A DNA stretch of 64,000 nucleotides, from contig UEGQ01000002.1 of the NCBI GenBank assembly GCA_900466005.1, forward strand, positions 1 through 64,000. Direction: 5' to 3'. Below are positions 26,902-37,770 of the stretch, piece after piece; position 1 is the stretch's first letter; each line of letters opens with the position of its first letter. Made by a program: the position numbers and the translations under genes. A model generated the notes under the pieces. That model was not told the DNA's origin. It searched no databases and saw nothing but the letters and a program-made list of their open reading frames with translations. Origin of the DNA: Hyphomicrobiales bacterium (lineage in GTDB: Bacteria > Pseudomonadota > Alphaproteobacteria > Rhizobiales > Rhizobiaceae).

Positions 26902-26936
26902 TCTGAATCTACGATATATTATATCGATTTTTCAGA
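26902..26936. promoter_or_regulatory. Concentric dyad, likely LysR operator
   Basis: Two nested inverted repeats share one centre at 26919. The inner one is CGATATA, T, TATATCG (26912-26926). The outer one is TCTGAA (26902-26907) with TTCAGA (26931-26936). It sits 16 bases upstream of the LysR start in the divergent region. Its AT-rich core stands out from the surroundings. Confidence 0.65.
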
Positions 26937-27171
26937 ATGAGAAGCGCGAAGATTGTGGCGTCGTCGGAGTTCACCTGAACGACATGCGGATAAACATTTG
27001 ATTTTCCATTATGTACCGGCAGAACGCCGCCTGCCATATGATTTTCTTTTTCAGATACGCCCCTTCCAAAAATAGAATTTTTCAAATGAAACTTTTCTTC
27101 ATACGGTCTTCTGACAAGAAAGAAGGCATTGCGCTGCATTGCACAAAATGCGGGCAGAACAGGGAAGAAAA

Positions 27172-27948
27172 GTGACACTCGAGGTCGTGGACATCAATTG
27201 TGATCTGGGCGAGGCTTTCGGCCGTTGGCATGTCGGCGATACCGACGATGCCGCCCTGATGGGACTAATCAGTTCAGCCAACATTGCGGCCGGTTTCCAT
27301 GGTGGTGATCCGAACCTCATGGATCACACCGTGCGCCTCGCGGTCGAACATGGTGTCGGCGTCGGAGCCCATCCCGGCTATCATGACCTCCAGGGCTTCG
27401 GCCGGAGAAAGATAAACGGCACGGCTCGCGAGCTCGTCAACGACATTGTCTACCAGGTGGGCGCATTGCGTGAGTTCGCCCGCCGCCACGGCACCAACCT
27501 GCAGCATGTGAAGCCGCACGGCGCGCTCTACATGGAGATGGCGGTCAACCCGGAACTCGCACAGCTCTTCGTCACTTACATGCGCACCGTCGCGCCGAAC
27601 GCCTACGTCTTCTGCATGGCCGGGTCCGCGACGGAAAAGGCCGCAATCGAGGCCGGCCATCCCGTTGTCCGCGAGTTTTACGCGGACCGTGACTACGACG
27701 AGAGCGGCTCCATCGTCTTCACGCGCGACGCGGGACGTCCCGATCCGGCAGCGATCGCCCGCAAGGTGGTGCGCGCCTGCACCGAAGGCCGCGTGACGGC
27801 CGTCACCGGCAAGGACATCGCGGTCCCCTTCGAGAGCATCTGCTTCCATTCCGACACGCTGGGCGCCCTCGATATCGTCCGCCACATGCGCGAAGCCCTG
27901 ATCGCCGCGGGCATCCGCATCGCCCCCATTTCAGAAATCGTCAGATAA
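27172..27948 (+). CDS. pxpA: LamB/YcsF (PxpA) family protein, 5-oxoprolinase subunit A type
   Basis: A 258-residue TIM-barrel-like protein of the LamB/YcsF family. It has [40 protein letters not shown] and HVKPHGALY. Family members with PxpB and PxpC form an ATP-dependent 5-oxoprolinase. I prefer the GTG at 27172 because AGGGAAG lies just ahead and the family starts close to VDINCDLGE. It is the first gene of an operon that also holds biotin-carboxylase components, so the substrate may differ from 5-oxoproline. Confidence 0.88.
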   Translation: MTLEVVDINCDLGEAFGRWHVGDTDDAALMGLISSANIAAGFHGGDPNLMDHTVRLAVEHGVGVGAHPGYHDLQGFGRRKINGTARELVNDIVYQVGALREFARRHGTNLQHVKPHGALYMEMAVNPELAQLFVTYMRTVAPNAYVFCMAGSATEKAAIEAGHPVVREFYADRDYDESGSIVFTRDAGRPDPAAIARKVVRACTEGRVTAVTGKDIAVPFESICFHSDTLGALDIVRHMREALIAAGIRIAPISEIVR

Positions 27949-27960
27949 CGGGAGACCACG

Positions 27961-28203
27961 ATGAGCAAGCTCGAAATCAAATCGCCCCTTCCGGGAACCT
28001 TCTACCGCCGGTCGTCTCCCGACGCCGCACCATACAAGCAGGATGGAGAGAGCGTGGCAGCCGGCGACGTCATCGGCCTCATCGAAGTGATGAAGACCTT
28101 CCACGAAGTCCGCGCCGACGCGAGCGGAAGCTCGATCACCTTCGTTGCCGACGACAACGAGCCGATCATGGCCGGCCAGGTCATTGCCGAGGTCGAAGCA
28201 TGA
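27961..28203 (+). CDS. Biotin carboxyl carrier-like protein
   Basis: An 80-residue stand-alone biotinyl/lipoyl domain. The attachment site is Lys45 in IEVMKTF, compared with the more usual AMKM or AMKL. The KSPLPGTFYRRSSPDAAPY start and the final AGQVIAEVEA are typical of AccB C-terminal domains, but the N-terminal half of AccB is missing. It overlaps the biotin carboxylase start by 4 bases (ATGA), so the two proteins are made together and probably act as carrier and carboxylase. Confidence 0.88.
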   Translation: MSKLEIKSPLPGTFYRRSSPDAAPYKQDGESVAAGDVIGLIEVMKTFHEVRADASGSSITFVADDNEPIMAGQVIAEVEA

Positions 28204-29582
28204 GCATCTCCTCGATCCTCGTCGCCAACCGGGGCGAGATCGCCGTCCGGATTATCCGCGCCGCCCAGGCGCTCGGGATCAGGACCGTGCAGGTCCATTC
28301 CGCTGCAGACCGCGACATGCTGGCGGTGAAGCTCGCCGACCAGGCGGTCGAAATCGGGCCGCCGTCCGCGGCGAAGTCCTACCTCAACATCGAGGCCGTC
28401 CTGAAGGCCGCACGCGAAACCGGCGTCGACGCCGTTCATCCCGGCTATGGCTTCCTCTCAGAAAACGCCGCCTTCGCGAAGGCCGTCGAAGACGCCGGCC
28501 TGATCTTCATCGGGCCGCGCCATGATGCGATCAGCCTGCTCGGCGACAAGGTCGAGGCGCGCAAGGTCGCAAGCCGTGCCGGCGTCCCGACCGTGCCCGG
28601 TTCCAACGGCCGGATCGACGACATCGCCGCCGCGCGCGAAATCGTCGAGGAAATCGGCTTTCCGGTGATGATCAAGGCGGCAGCCGGCGGCGGTGGCCGC
28701 GGCATCCGCATCGCCGAAAGCATGGAGGATTTCGAGCGGCACTTCCCGCAGGCCTCGGCCGAGGCGCTCGCCGCCTTCGGCGATGGCGGGCTCTATGTCG
28801 AAAAGGTCATCACCCGTGCGCGCCACGTCGAGGTCCAGATCCTCGGCGACGGCCGGAACGCGATCCACTGTTTCGAGCGCGAATGCTCGTTGCAGCGACG
28901 CCGCCAGAAGGTCTGGGAAGAGGCCCCCTCCTTCCGCCTGCCGGAGAGCGTCCGCAAGGCCCTCTGTGAAAGTGCCGTCGCGCTTGCCCGCGAGGTCGGC
29001 TATCGCGGAGCCGGTACCGTCGAATACCTCTATGACGACGAAACGGGCGCGTTCTACTTCATCGAGGTGAACACCCGCATCCAGGTCGAGCATCCGGTAA
29101 CCGAGATGATCACCGGCATCGACCTGGTCCAGGAGATGATCCGGATCGCCGGGGGCGCCGAACTTTCGATCCGCCAGGAGGATGTCGCGATCCGCGGCCA
29201 CGCAATCGAGTGCCGGATCAACGCCGAGGACCCCATGCGCGGTTTTCTGCCCGGTCCCGGTCTGGTCGAGGCGCTCGGCGTTCCGGAAGGCGACGGCGTC
29301 CGTTTCGACACCATGCTCTACGACGGCTACCAGGTCCCACCCTTCTACGATTCCCTGCTCGGCAAGCTGATCGTCTGGGGTGAAAGCCGCGACCACTGCC
29401 TCGACCGGTTAGGAGAGGCCCTCGACAATTTCGAGATCCGCGGGCTCGCAACGACCATTCCTCTCCACAAGGCACTGGCTTCCGATCCGTCGGTGGCCGC
29501 CGGTGACGTCCACACCCGCTTCCTCGAACCGTGGCTGGAGACGGAGTTCAAGGCCTTTGTCGCATCCAAGGAGGTTGCCTGA
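28200..29582 (+). CDS. accC: Biotin carboxylase (AccC-like)
   Basis: A 460-residue ATP-grasp biotin carboxylase. It has ILVANRGEIAVRIIRAA at the N-terminus, the glycine-rich KAAAGGGGRGIRIAE loop, CSLQRRRQKVWEEAPS, and EVNTRIQVEHPVTEM in the active site. It carboxylates biotin on a carrier, here most likely the small protein encoded just upstream. Embedded between PxpA-like and PxpB/PxpC-like genes, it is probably a paralogue of the fatty-acid AccC devoted to this operon, not the housekeeping copy (inference). Confidence 0.9.
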   Translation: MSISSILVANRGEIAVRIIRAAQALGIRTVQVHSAADRDMLAVKLADQAVEIGPPSAAKSYLNIEAVLKAARETGVDAVHPGYGFLSENAAFAKAVEDAGLIFIGPRHDAISLLGDKVEARKVASRAGVPTVPGSNGRIDDIAAAREIVEEIGFPVMIKAAAGGGGRGIRIAESMEDFERHFPQASAEALAAFGDGGLYVEKVITRARHVEVQILGDGRNAIHCFERECSLQRRRQKVWEEAPSFRLPESVRKALCESAVALAREVGYRGAGTVEYLYDDETGAFYFIEVNTRIQVEHPVTEMITGIDLVQEMIRIAGGAELSIRQEDVAIRGHAIECRINAEDPMRGFLPGPGLVEALGVPEGDGVRFDTMLYDGYQVPPFYDSLLGKLIVWGESRDHCLDRLGEALDNFEIRGLATTIPLHKALASDPSVAAGDVHTRFLEPWLETEFKAFVASKEVA

Positions 29583-30457
29583 TGCCCATGCGCTATACGT
29601 TCGGAGGTGACGAACACCTCTTCGTCGAATGCTCCGAGGATATGTCGCTCGAGGCATTCTTCAACTCGCTGTCGATGACGACGGGCATCAAGCAGGCGAA
29701 GATCAAGGGCGTCACCGAGATCTGCCCGGCAAACGCCTCCTTCCAGATCAAGTTCGACCCCGACGTCATTCACCCGAACGACATCCTGAAGGAAGTCCAG
29801 GCGATCGAGGCGGCGGCTGCGAAGTCGGAGCCGGTGATCACCACCCGCATCATCGAGATTCCGGTCTTCTACAACGACCCGTGGACGCACGAGACGCTGA
29901 TGCGTTTTCGCGAGCGCCATCAGGATCCGGCGAGCACCGACCTCGAATACGCCGCTCGGATCAACAACTACGGCTCGGTCGACGATTTCATCGCAGCCCA
30001 TTCCGGTTCGCCCTGGTTCGTCTCGATGGTCGGCTTCGTCTCGGGCCTGCCCTTCATGTACCAGATGGTCGAGCGCCAAAGGCAGATCGAGGTGCCGAAA
30101 TACCTGCGGCCCCGCACCGATACGCCGAAGCTCACCGTCGGCCATGGCGGCTGTTTCGGCTGCATCTATTCGGTGCGCGGCGCCGGCGGTTACCAGATGT
30201 TCGGCATCACTCCGATGCCGATCTACGATCCGACCCAGACGACGTCCTACCTCAAGGACTTCATGGTCTTCTTCCGCCCCGGCGACATCGTCAAGTTCAA
30301 GCCGGTCGACCGCGACGGCTACGATCAGGCGGTGGAAGACGTCGACAAGGGACGCTTTGCCCCGCCGATCCGCGAGGTGAAATTCGACCTCAGGGAATTC
30401 CAAAAAGACATCGACGGCTACAACGCGAAGCTGGAGGGCGTTCTCCATGGCCATTAA
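29582..30457 (+). CDS. pxpB: PxpB/KipI-family protein, divergent and enlarged
   Basis: A 291-residue member of the 5-oxoprolinase subunit B / allophanate hydrolase subunit 1 family (typical length about 210-240). It has the family core (FGGDEHLFVEC, FVSMVGFVSGLPFMYQM). The usual glycine-rich GGxxTGIYP stretch reads GHGGCFGCIYSVRGAGGYQM, with two Cys. It also carries an extra segment around DPWTHETLMRFRERH. The start overlaps the biotin carboxylase stop and its end overlaps the next gene. A changed or different substrate is likely. Confidence 0.84.
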   Translation: MPMRYTFGGDEHLFVECSEDMSLEAFFNSLSMTTGIKQAKIKGVTEICPANASFQIKFDPDVIHPNDILKEVQAIEAAAAKSEPVITTRIIEIPVFYNDPWTHETLMRFRERHQDPASTDLEYAARINNYGSVDDFIAAHSGSPWFVSMVGFVSGLPFMYQMVERQRQIEVPKYLRPRTDTPKLTVGHGGCFGCIYSVRGAGGYQMFGITPMPIYDPTQTTSYLKDFMVFFRPGDIVKFKPVDRDGYDQAVEDVDKGRFAPPIREVKFDLREFQKDIDGYNAKLEGVLHGH

Positions 30458-31415
30458 GGTTCAACATCCAGGTCTCGCCACCACCGTCCAGGATCTCGGT
30501 CGGCCCGGCTATTTCCATCTCGGCATCCCACTCGGCGGCGCCATGGACCGCCTTGCGCTCAAGGCCGCAAACCTCCTCGTCGGCAACGAGGAAGGGGCTG
30601 CCGGCCTCGAGGCGGTCTTCGTCGGACCGAAGCTCGAGTTCACCGAAGATGTGATGGTCGCCGTGACCGGGGCCGAGATGCCGATCCGGGTCGACGGCGA
30701 AGAGAAGCCGGGCTGGACCGCCTTCAAGGTCAAGGCCGGCCAGGTGCTCTCCTTCGATTTCCTGAAGACCGGCGCCCGCATCTATATCGCCGTCTCCGGC
30801 GGCATCGACGTGCCGCTCGCCCTCGGGTCCCGCTCGACCTATGCGATCGGGGCACTCGGCGGCTTCAAGGGTCGGCCGATCGCCGCCGGCGACGAGCTGC
30901 CGGTCGGTGCCGCAGGCGCGGCCGTCGAAGGCAAGTCGATCCCGGAAGCGCTCCGTCGTGGCCCGGGCATGCCGGCCGAGCTGCGGGTCCTGCCGGGCCT
31001 CTACTGGCATCGCATCACGGAAGAGTCGGGGAAGAACTTCTTCGAGGACACCTGGAAGGTCGCGCCTGAAGCCGACCGCATGGGCTATCGTTTCCGTGGC
31101 GGTCGCAAGCTCGATTTCGTTCCGCGCACGCCGCCGTTCGGCGCCGGCTCCGATCCGTCGAACATCGTCGACAGCTGCTATCCCTACGGCTCCATCCAGG
31201 TGCCGGGTGGTACCGAGCCGATCATCCTGCATCGCGATGCGGTTTCCGGCGGCGGCTACTTCATGCTCGGAACCGTGATCTCCGCCGACATGGATCTGAT
31301 CGGCCAGCTTCAGCCACATACGCCGACCCGCTTCGTGAAGGTCGACATGGAAACCGCGCTCTCCGCACGAAAGGAGCGAGCCGCCCTGATCAACCAGATC
31401 CGCAATCTCTTCTGA
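30447..31415 (+). CDS. pxpC: PxpC/KipA-family biotin-dependent carboxyltransferase-like protein
   Basis: A 322-residue member of the 5-oxoprolinase subunit C / allophanate hydrolase subunit 2 family. Evidence includes VQHPGLATTVQDLGRPGYFHLGIPLGGAMD, AVTGAEMPIRVDG, AVSGGIDVPLALGSRSTY and DSCYPYGSIQVPGGTEPIIL. It overlaps the PxpB-like gene by 11 bases. Database naming calls this family biotin-dependent carboxyltransferase, which fits the carrier and carboxylase encoded upstream. The acceptor molecule is unknown. Confidence 0.87.
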   Translation: MAIKVQHPGLATTVQDLGRPGYFHLGIPLGGAMDRLALKAANLLVGNEEGAAGLEAVFVGPKLEFTEDVMVAVTGAEMPIRVDGEEKPGWTAFKVKAGQVLSFDFLKTGARIYIAVSGGIDVPLALGSRSTYAIGALGGFKGRPIAAGDELPVGAAGAAVEGKSIPEALRRGPGMPAELRVLPGLYWHRITEESGKNFFEDTWKVAPEADRMGYRFRGGRKLDFVPRTPPFGAGSDPSNIVDSCYPYGSIQVPGGTEPIILHRDAVSGGGYFMLGTVISADMDLIGQLQPHTPTRFVKVDMETALSARKERAALINQIRNLF

Positions 31416-31449
31416 CCCGCAGCAACCAACTCGAAAAAGGGGAACAACC

Positions 31450-32523
31450 ATGAAAAACAGAATTGCACTCACACTGGCGAGTTCCGCACTCGCCCTGACG
31501 CTGGCGACGCCCGCGCTGGCGGAAGCTTGGTATCCTTATCCGGCGCAGGCCGTCGAGCCTGCATTTTCGGCCGACGGCAAGGCCGTCGACATGTCCTATT
31601 CGCCACTCGAAAAGGCAGAGAAGCCCTGGAACATCTGCGTCTCCTTCCCACACATGAAGGATGCCTACTGGCTCGGCGTCGACTACGGCGTCGCCGAAGA
31701 GGCGAAAGATCTCGGCGTCAAGATGAACCTCGTCGAGGCGGGCGGCTATACGGAACTCTCAAAGCAGATCAGTCAGATCGAAGACTGTGTCGCCGGCGGG
31801 GCCCAGGCCGTGGTCATCGGCGCCATCTCCTTTGACGGCCTCAACAATCTCGTCAGCGAGATCAAGAAGAAGAACATTCCGGTGATCGACGTCATCAACG
31901 GCATTTCTTCGCCCGACATCACCGCCAAGTCGCTCGTTTCCTTCTACACCATGGGGTACGAAACCGGCTCTTACCTCGCCAAGAAGCATCCCGCCGGGTC
32001 GGAAGAGGTGAAGGTCGGCTGGTTCCCGGGTCCGGCCGGCGCCGGCTGGGTGGAAGCCGCCAACAAGGGCTTCCTCGAAGCGATCAAGGGCTCGTCCGTC
32101 AAGGCTCTCGAGCCGAAATACGGCGACACCGGCAAGGAAGCCCAGCTGAAGCTGGTCGAGGACGTGCTGCAGGCCGAGCCGGACATCCGCTATATCGCCG
32201 GCACGGCGGTGACGGCGGAAGCCGCCCAGGGCCTCATCCGCGAGCGCGGCCTGAAGGGCAAGGTCGACCTTCTCGCCTTCTACATGACGCCCGGTGTCTA
32301 CGAGGGCATCAAGCGAGGCTTCATTCTCGCCGCCCCGGCGGATTCGATGGTCGTCCAGGGCCGTATCGCCATCGACCAGGCGGTCCGTGCACTGGAAGGC
32401 AAGGAGTTCGTCAAACACGTCGGACCGAAGATCTTCGTGGTCGATCCGTCCAACGTCAAGACGGTGCCGCAGACCAACATCCTGCCCCCGGACGGCTACA
32501 AGCCGGTCTTCTCGGTCAATTGA
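31450..32523 (+). CDS. TorT-like periplasmic substrate-binding protein
   Basis: A 357-residue type I periplasmic binding protein resembling TorT and sugar-binding proteins. A signal peptide ends near PALA-EA. The core shows ICVSFPHMKDAYWLGVDYGVAEEAKDLG, ISQIEDCVAGGAQAVVIGAIS and PVIDVINGIS. TorT normally partners the TMAO sensor TorS, which is absent here. Instead an RbsA-type ATPase and permease follow, so it most likely feeds this importer. Its ligand is presumably the substrate of the upstream enzymes (inference). Confidence 0.86.
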   Translation: MKNRIALTLASSALALTLATPALAEAWYPYPAQAVEPAFSADGKAVDMSYSPLEKAEKPWNICVSFPHMKDAYWLGVDYGVAEEAKDLGVKMNLVEAGGYTELSKQISQIEDCVAGGAQAVVIGAISFDGLNNLVSEIKKKNIPVIDVINGISSPDITAKSLVSFYTMGYETGSYLAKKHPAGSEEVKVGWFPGPAGAGWVEAANKGFLEAIKGSSVKALEPKYGDTGKEAQLKLVEDVLQAEPDIRYIAGTAVTAEAAQGLIRERGLKGKVDLLAFYMTPGVYEGIKRGFILAAPADSMVVQGRIAIDQAVRALEGKEFVKHVGPKIFVVDPSNVKTVPQTNILPPDGYKPVFSVN

Positions 32524-32593
32524 TCGCGCAGGTTCCGGCGTCTCACGGGCGCCGGAACCCTTTCCCGGCAGCAATGATTGGACTGATACGAAA

Positions 32594-34104
<1,511 letters not shown>

Positions 34105-34108
<4 letters not shown>

Positions 34109-35142
34109 CCAGCAAGCTCGAAACCGCGTCGGTCACGGACGCCAAGCAGACCCTCTCCTCAACGGCCGCACTGAAAGCCGTCTTCATCAGGCTGGGTGCC
34201 CTGCCCTTCTTCCTGATCGCGGCGCTGATCCTCTTTTCTCTCGCGTCCCGGCAGTTTCTGACCCTCGACAACCTGACGAACGTTGCCCGCCAATCGGTCT
34301 ATCTCGTCCTCGTCTCGCTGGGTCAGATGGTGGTTCTGGTGACGGGCGGCTTCGACCTTGCGGTCGGCACCTCGATCGCGCTCACCTCGGTGGTCTCGGC
34401 TTCGGTCATGGTGTATTTCGCAGCCCAGTTTCCCGACATGGTCTGGCTGGTCATCGTCCTCGGCGTGTCGGCGGGCTTCCTCGCGGCTCTGGCACTCGGC
34501 ATGCTGAACGGCATCGGCATCGCACAGTTCGGGGTTTCCCCCTTCATCATGACGCTCGGGGTACAATCCGTCGGCGCCGGCATCGCACTCTTCCTGACCG
34601 GCGGCGTGCCGATCGGCAGTCTCCCCTTCGAATTCGGGGATTTCTTCGGTTTCGGTCGCGTGCTCGGAGTTCCGGTCCCGGTCCTGATCGCCATCGTCGC
34701 CATGGCGGCCATGTGGGTCCTGATGAACCGGACACGCAGCGGCGCCCGCATCTACGCGATCGGCGGCAACATCAAGGCGGCCAATCTCTCGGGCATCAAC
34801 ACGAAGCGGACGCTCTTCCTCGCCTATATCCTCTGCGCGCTTCTGGCATCGGTCGCGGGCGTCCTGCTCACCGCCCGGGTCGAAAGCGGCGAGACCAATC
34901 TCGGCGGCACCATCGCGCTCGAATCGATTGCGGCCTGCGTCATCGCCGGCGTCTCGCTGAGGGGCGGCATCGGCCGGGTGGAGAGCGTGGTGCTCGGCGC
35001 CTTCTTCATCGTGCTCGTCCAGAACGGCATGAACCTGATGCAGATCGGTTCCTACATGCAGATGGTCCTCCTCGGCTCGCTGCTGATCCTCGCCGTCGTC
35101 ATCGACCAGTTCCGCTACCGCATGCTCGTCGGCAACAGGTAG
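34105..35142 (+). CDS. Ribose-type ABC transporter permease
   Basis: A 345-residue RbsC-family inner-membrane permease with about eight to ten hydrophobic segments. It shows LVSLGQMVVLVTGGFDLAVGTSIAL, MLNGIGIAQFGVSPFIMTLG, AIGGNIKAANLSGINTKRT and ESIAACVIAGVSLRGGIGRVES. It closes the operon that starts with pxpA. Only one permease gene is present, so the channel is probably a homodimer, as in ribose systems. Confidence 0.92.
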
Positions 35143-35159
35143 GGGCAGGGGCTCGTCGG

Positions 35160-36110
35160 TTACGGCTGAGCGTTGCCGCCACAGAGGATCGTCGCCACCG
35201 ATCGACCCTCGAGTCTTCCACGGTGTTCCAATGCTGCGGCCACGCCGGCTGCACCGGCGGGCTCGACGACGAGGCCGTAATGCTGCCGGCAGAAGCGCAT
35301 CGCGGACCGGATCGTGTCCTCGTCCACTGTCCAGACCTCGTCCACCGTCGTCTTCATCGACTCGAGCGCATAGGGAACCGGTTCACGCACGGCGATCCCA
35401 TCGGCGATGGTCGGCGCCGACGGGGTGGCGAAGCAGGTGCCGCGCCGCCACGAAAGGAGCATCGCCAGGGCCTCCGCCGCGACGATGCCGATCACGCGAC
35501 AGGAGGGCAACTTGGCCTTGATCCACGTCCCGATACCCGTCAGCAGTGCGCCGTTACCGAGGGGCACGAGGATGGCATCGAGCGCAATGCCCCGCACCTC
35601 GGCTTGCCGCGTGACCTCAAGTGCAATCGTGCCTGCACCCTCGGCGATAGCCGCATGGGCCCCGTCTTCGACGAAGGCATAACCCTTCTCGGCAGAGAAG
35701 CGGCGCGCCTCCACCTTCGCGGCATCGAAATCCTCACCGTGGAGGAGCACCTCGGCGCCGAGCGCTCGCATGGCGGCAATCTTCAGCGGATTGGCGTTTG
35801 TCGCCGCGAAGATGATCGCCTTGCGTCCCCGCTTGGCAGCCGCATGGGCGAGCCCCTGGCCGAAGTTTCCGGCAGAGGCCGTCACGAGCGGCACGTCGGC
35901 GGAAGCCATCGTCTGGAGAAGCCAATCGGTTCCGCGTCCCTTGAAGGCGCGGATCGGGTTCAGCATTTCCACCTTGGCGTGAAGCGCGAACCGAAGTTCG
36001 GCATCGGCCGCGGCATGCCGGACGAGCGGTGTGTCGAGAAAGAGCGGATCGATGGCGCCATACGCAGCAAGGATGCCATCTACGCTGGGGAATTGTTGCA
36101 AATCAGTCAT
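35160..36110 (-). CDS. PLP-dependent threonine/serine dehydratase-family enzyme (first copy)
   Basis: A 316-residue fold-type II PLP enzyme. The PLP-binding Lys lies in IRAFKGRG, the phosphate-contact loop in TASAGNFGQGLAHAA, and a glycine-rich PLGNGALLTGIG near the C-terminal half. No ACT regulatory domain is present. The ATG at 36110 is chosen because the upstream extension runs into the divergent Lrp-type gene. The exact amino acid substrate is uncertain: threonine, serine or a related hydroxy amino acid. The Lrp regulator 53 bases away on the other strand is the obvious controller. Confidence 0.83.
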   Translation of the reverse strand: MTDLQQFPSVDGILAAYGAIDPLFLDTPLVRHAAADAELRFALHAKVEMLNPIRAFKGRGTDWLLQTMASADVPLVTASAGNFGQGLAHAAAKRGRKAIIFAATNANPLKIAAMRALGAEVLLHGEDFDAAKVEARRFSAEKGYAFVEDGAHAAIAEGAGTIALEVTRQAEVRGIALDAILVPLGNGALLTGIGTWIKAKLPSCRVIGIVAAEALAMLLSWRRGTCFATPSAPTIADGIAVREPVPYALESMKTTVDEVWTVDEDTIRSAMRFCRQHYGLVVEPAGAAGVAAALEHRGRLEGRSVATILCGGNAQP

Positions 36111-36163
36111 GCAGGCAGCATAGCTGTCGGAGACGGGAAACTTCGTCAAACAGGGGCGGCCAA

Positions 36164-36670
36164 ATGGATAATTTACCCAGAAAACGCGCAGGATCGAACG
36201 GGTCACCCGATAACGTGACCGCCGCCGACCGGGAGATCCTGGCAATCCTGCAGGAGGATGCCCGCGCGACGATCGAGGACATCGCGGCCCGCACCGGCCT
36301 TTCGCCATCCTCGGCGCAGCGGCGGCTGCAGCGGTTGCGAGAGCAGAAGGTCATCCTCGGCGACGTTTCGATCATCGACCCGAAGAAGGTGGGGCTCGGC
36401 GTCACCCTGCTTGTCGAGCTGGAACTCGAGCGGGATCGGCCCGAGTTGATGGCCAACCTGCACCGCTGGATCGCGAAGACGCCGGAGGTCCAGGAAGCCT
36501 GGTGCATCACCGGCCGCGGCGACTACACGCTCGTCGTCGTTTGTAGATCGATCGACGATTTCGATACGCTCGCCGAGCGGCTGGTGAACGAGAACCCGAA
36601 TGTCCGCAAGTTCACCACCCATGTCGTCCTGAAGACACTGAAGCGCGGGCTCGCCGTTCCGTTGACGTGA
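36164..36670 (+). CDS. Lrp/AsnC-family regulator
   Basis: A 168-residue Lrp/AsnC regulator. The helix-turn-helix is at about residues 20-65 (TAADREILAILQEDARATIEDIAARTGLSPSSAQRRLQRL), and the C-terminal RAM ligand-binding domain at about 80-165 shows the WCITGRGDYTLVV hallmark. The ATG at 36164 is consistent with the domain boundaries. It lies between two PLP dehydratase genes, divergent from one and convergent with the other, so amino-acid-responsive control of degradation is likely (inference). Confidence 0.9.
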   Translation: MDNLPRKRAGSNGSPDNVTAADREILAILQEDARATIEDIAARTGLSPSSAQRRLQRLREQKVILGDVSIIDPKKVGLGVTLLVELELERDRPELMANLHRWIAKTPEVQEAWCITGRGDYTLVVVCRSIDDFDTLAERLVNENPNVRKFTTHVVLKTLKRGLAVPLT

Positions 36671-36678
36671 CGGAAGGT

Positions 36679-37656
36679 TCAGGCGAGCCGCGGCGTCTCC
36701 CCGGCCAGAATCGTCCGGAACACCTCGGCATCCACATTGGCGCCGCTGAGGACGACGCCGATCCTTCTGCCGTGCATGGCGGTGCGCTCCTGGAGAAGAG
36801 CGGCGAGCGCCGCGGCACCCGCTCCCTCGGCGACATTGTGAGTGGTGCGATAGAGGACACGCATGGCCTCGGCCACTTCGTCATCGGTGACGGCGACGAT
36901 GCGCGACGCTCCCTTCCCGTAAACCGCAAAGGCCTCTTCCACGGGCACGCGAACGGCCATGCCGTCGGCGAATGTCCGCGCGGTTTCCGTTTCGATCAGC
37001 CGTCCCGCCTCGAAGGAGAGCTTCGCGGCCGCTGCGTGGGCGGAGACTACGCCGATTACCTCGGTCTCGAGGCCGAGCGCATCGCGCGCGGCGATGACGC
37101 CGCAGATGCCGGAGCCGCAGCCGATCGGCACATAGACCGCATCGAGGTCGGGCACCGCCGTGAAGAACTCCAAAGCGTAGGTCGCGACACCACGGACGAT
37201 CTCCTCATGGAAAGGCGGCACGAGAAAATGCCCCGTCTCGGCGGCAAGCCGACGGGCTTCGGTTCGCGCCTCGTCGAAATCCTCTCCGAACTCGATGACC
37301 TCGCCGCCCCAGGCACGCATGGCTGCGTTCTTTTCGACGGAATTGCCGTGCGGGACGACGATCCGCGCTTCGAGGCCGCAAACCCTTGCAGCGCGTGCCT
37401 GGCTCTGGCCGTGATTACCTCGTGTCGCAGTGACGATCCCCCGGGTCTCCGGCAATGCGCGGCAAAGCCAGTCCAGGAAGGCGATACCGCCGCGAACCTT
37501 GAACGCGCCTGCCGGCGTGTGGTTTTCGTGCTTCACCCAGACAGTAGCCCCCACCTCGCCTGAAAGCTGTGGCCACCTATATTGCGGTGTGGGCAGCATA
37601 TGCCGATAGACGAGCACAGCCGCCTCTTCGATGTCCTTGCGGGTAAACTGCTTCAT
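36679..37656 (-). CDS. PLP-dependent threonine dehydratase-family enzyme (second copy)
   Basis: A 325-residue fold-type II PLP enzyme. The PLP Lys is in GAFKVRGG, the loop is TRGNHGQSQARAA, and the glycine loop is IGCGSGICGV. The C-terminus carries GVVLSGANVD typical of catabolic threonine dehydratases, again without an ACT domain. The reading frame extends far upstream, but that part is antisense to the AraC gene and has no family match. The ATG at 37656 fits the family start. It is distinct from the copy at 35160-36110, with different active-site wording. Confidence 0.86.
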   Translation of the reverse strand: MKQFTRKDIEEAAVLVYRHMLPTPQYRWPQLSGEVGATVWVKHENHTPAGAFKVRGGIAFLDWLCRALPETRGIVTATRGNHGQSQARAARVCGLEARIVVPHGNSVEKNAAMRAWGGEVIEFGEDFDEARTEARRLAAETGHFLVPPFHEEIVRGVATYALEFFTAVPDLDAVYVPIGCGSGICGVIAARDALGLETEVIGVVSAHAAAAKLSFEAGRLIETETARTFADGMAVRVPVEEAFAVYGKGASRIVAVTDDEVAEAMRVLYRTTHNVAEGAGAAALAALLQERTAMHGRRIGVVLSGANVDAEVFRTILAGETPRLA

Positions 37657-37770
37657 TCGTCGCTCCGCCTTATGTTGCAGGTCGCGAAACTGGCATGCCC
37701 GGACGCGTGACGCTTTCAGATTCCTGACGTAAAAGGGCGTGTGAACCTGATCCGAAGGGTGGAAGAGCGT

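Noticed and set aside
32294-32593. Upstream extension of the ribose-type ATPase gene
   Set aside because: It overlaps the TorT-like gene in another frame and looks arginine/serine-rich; the family start is the ATG at 32594.
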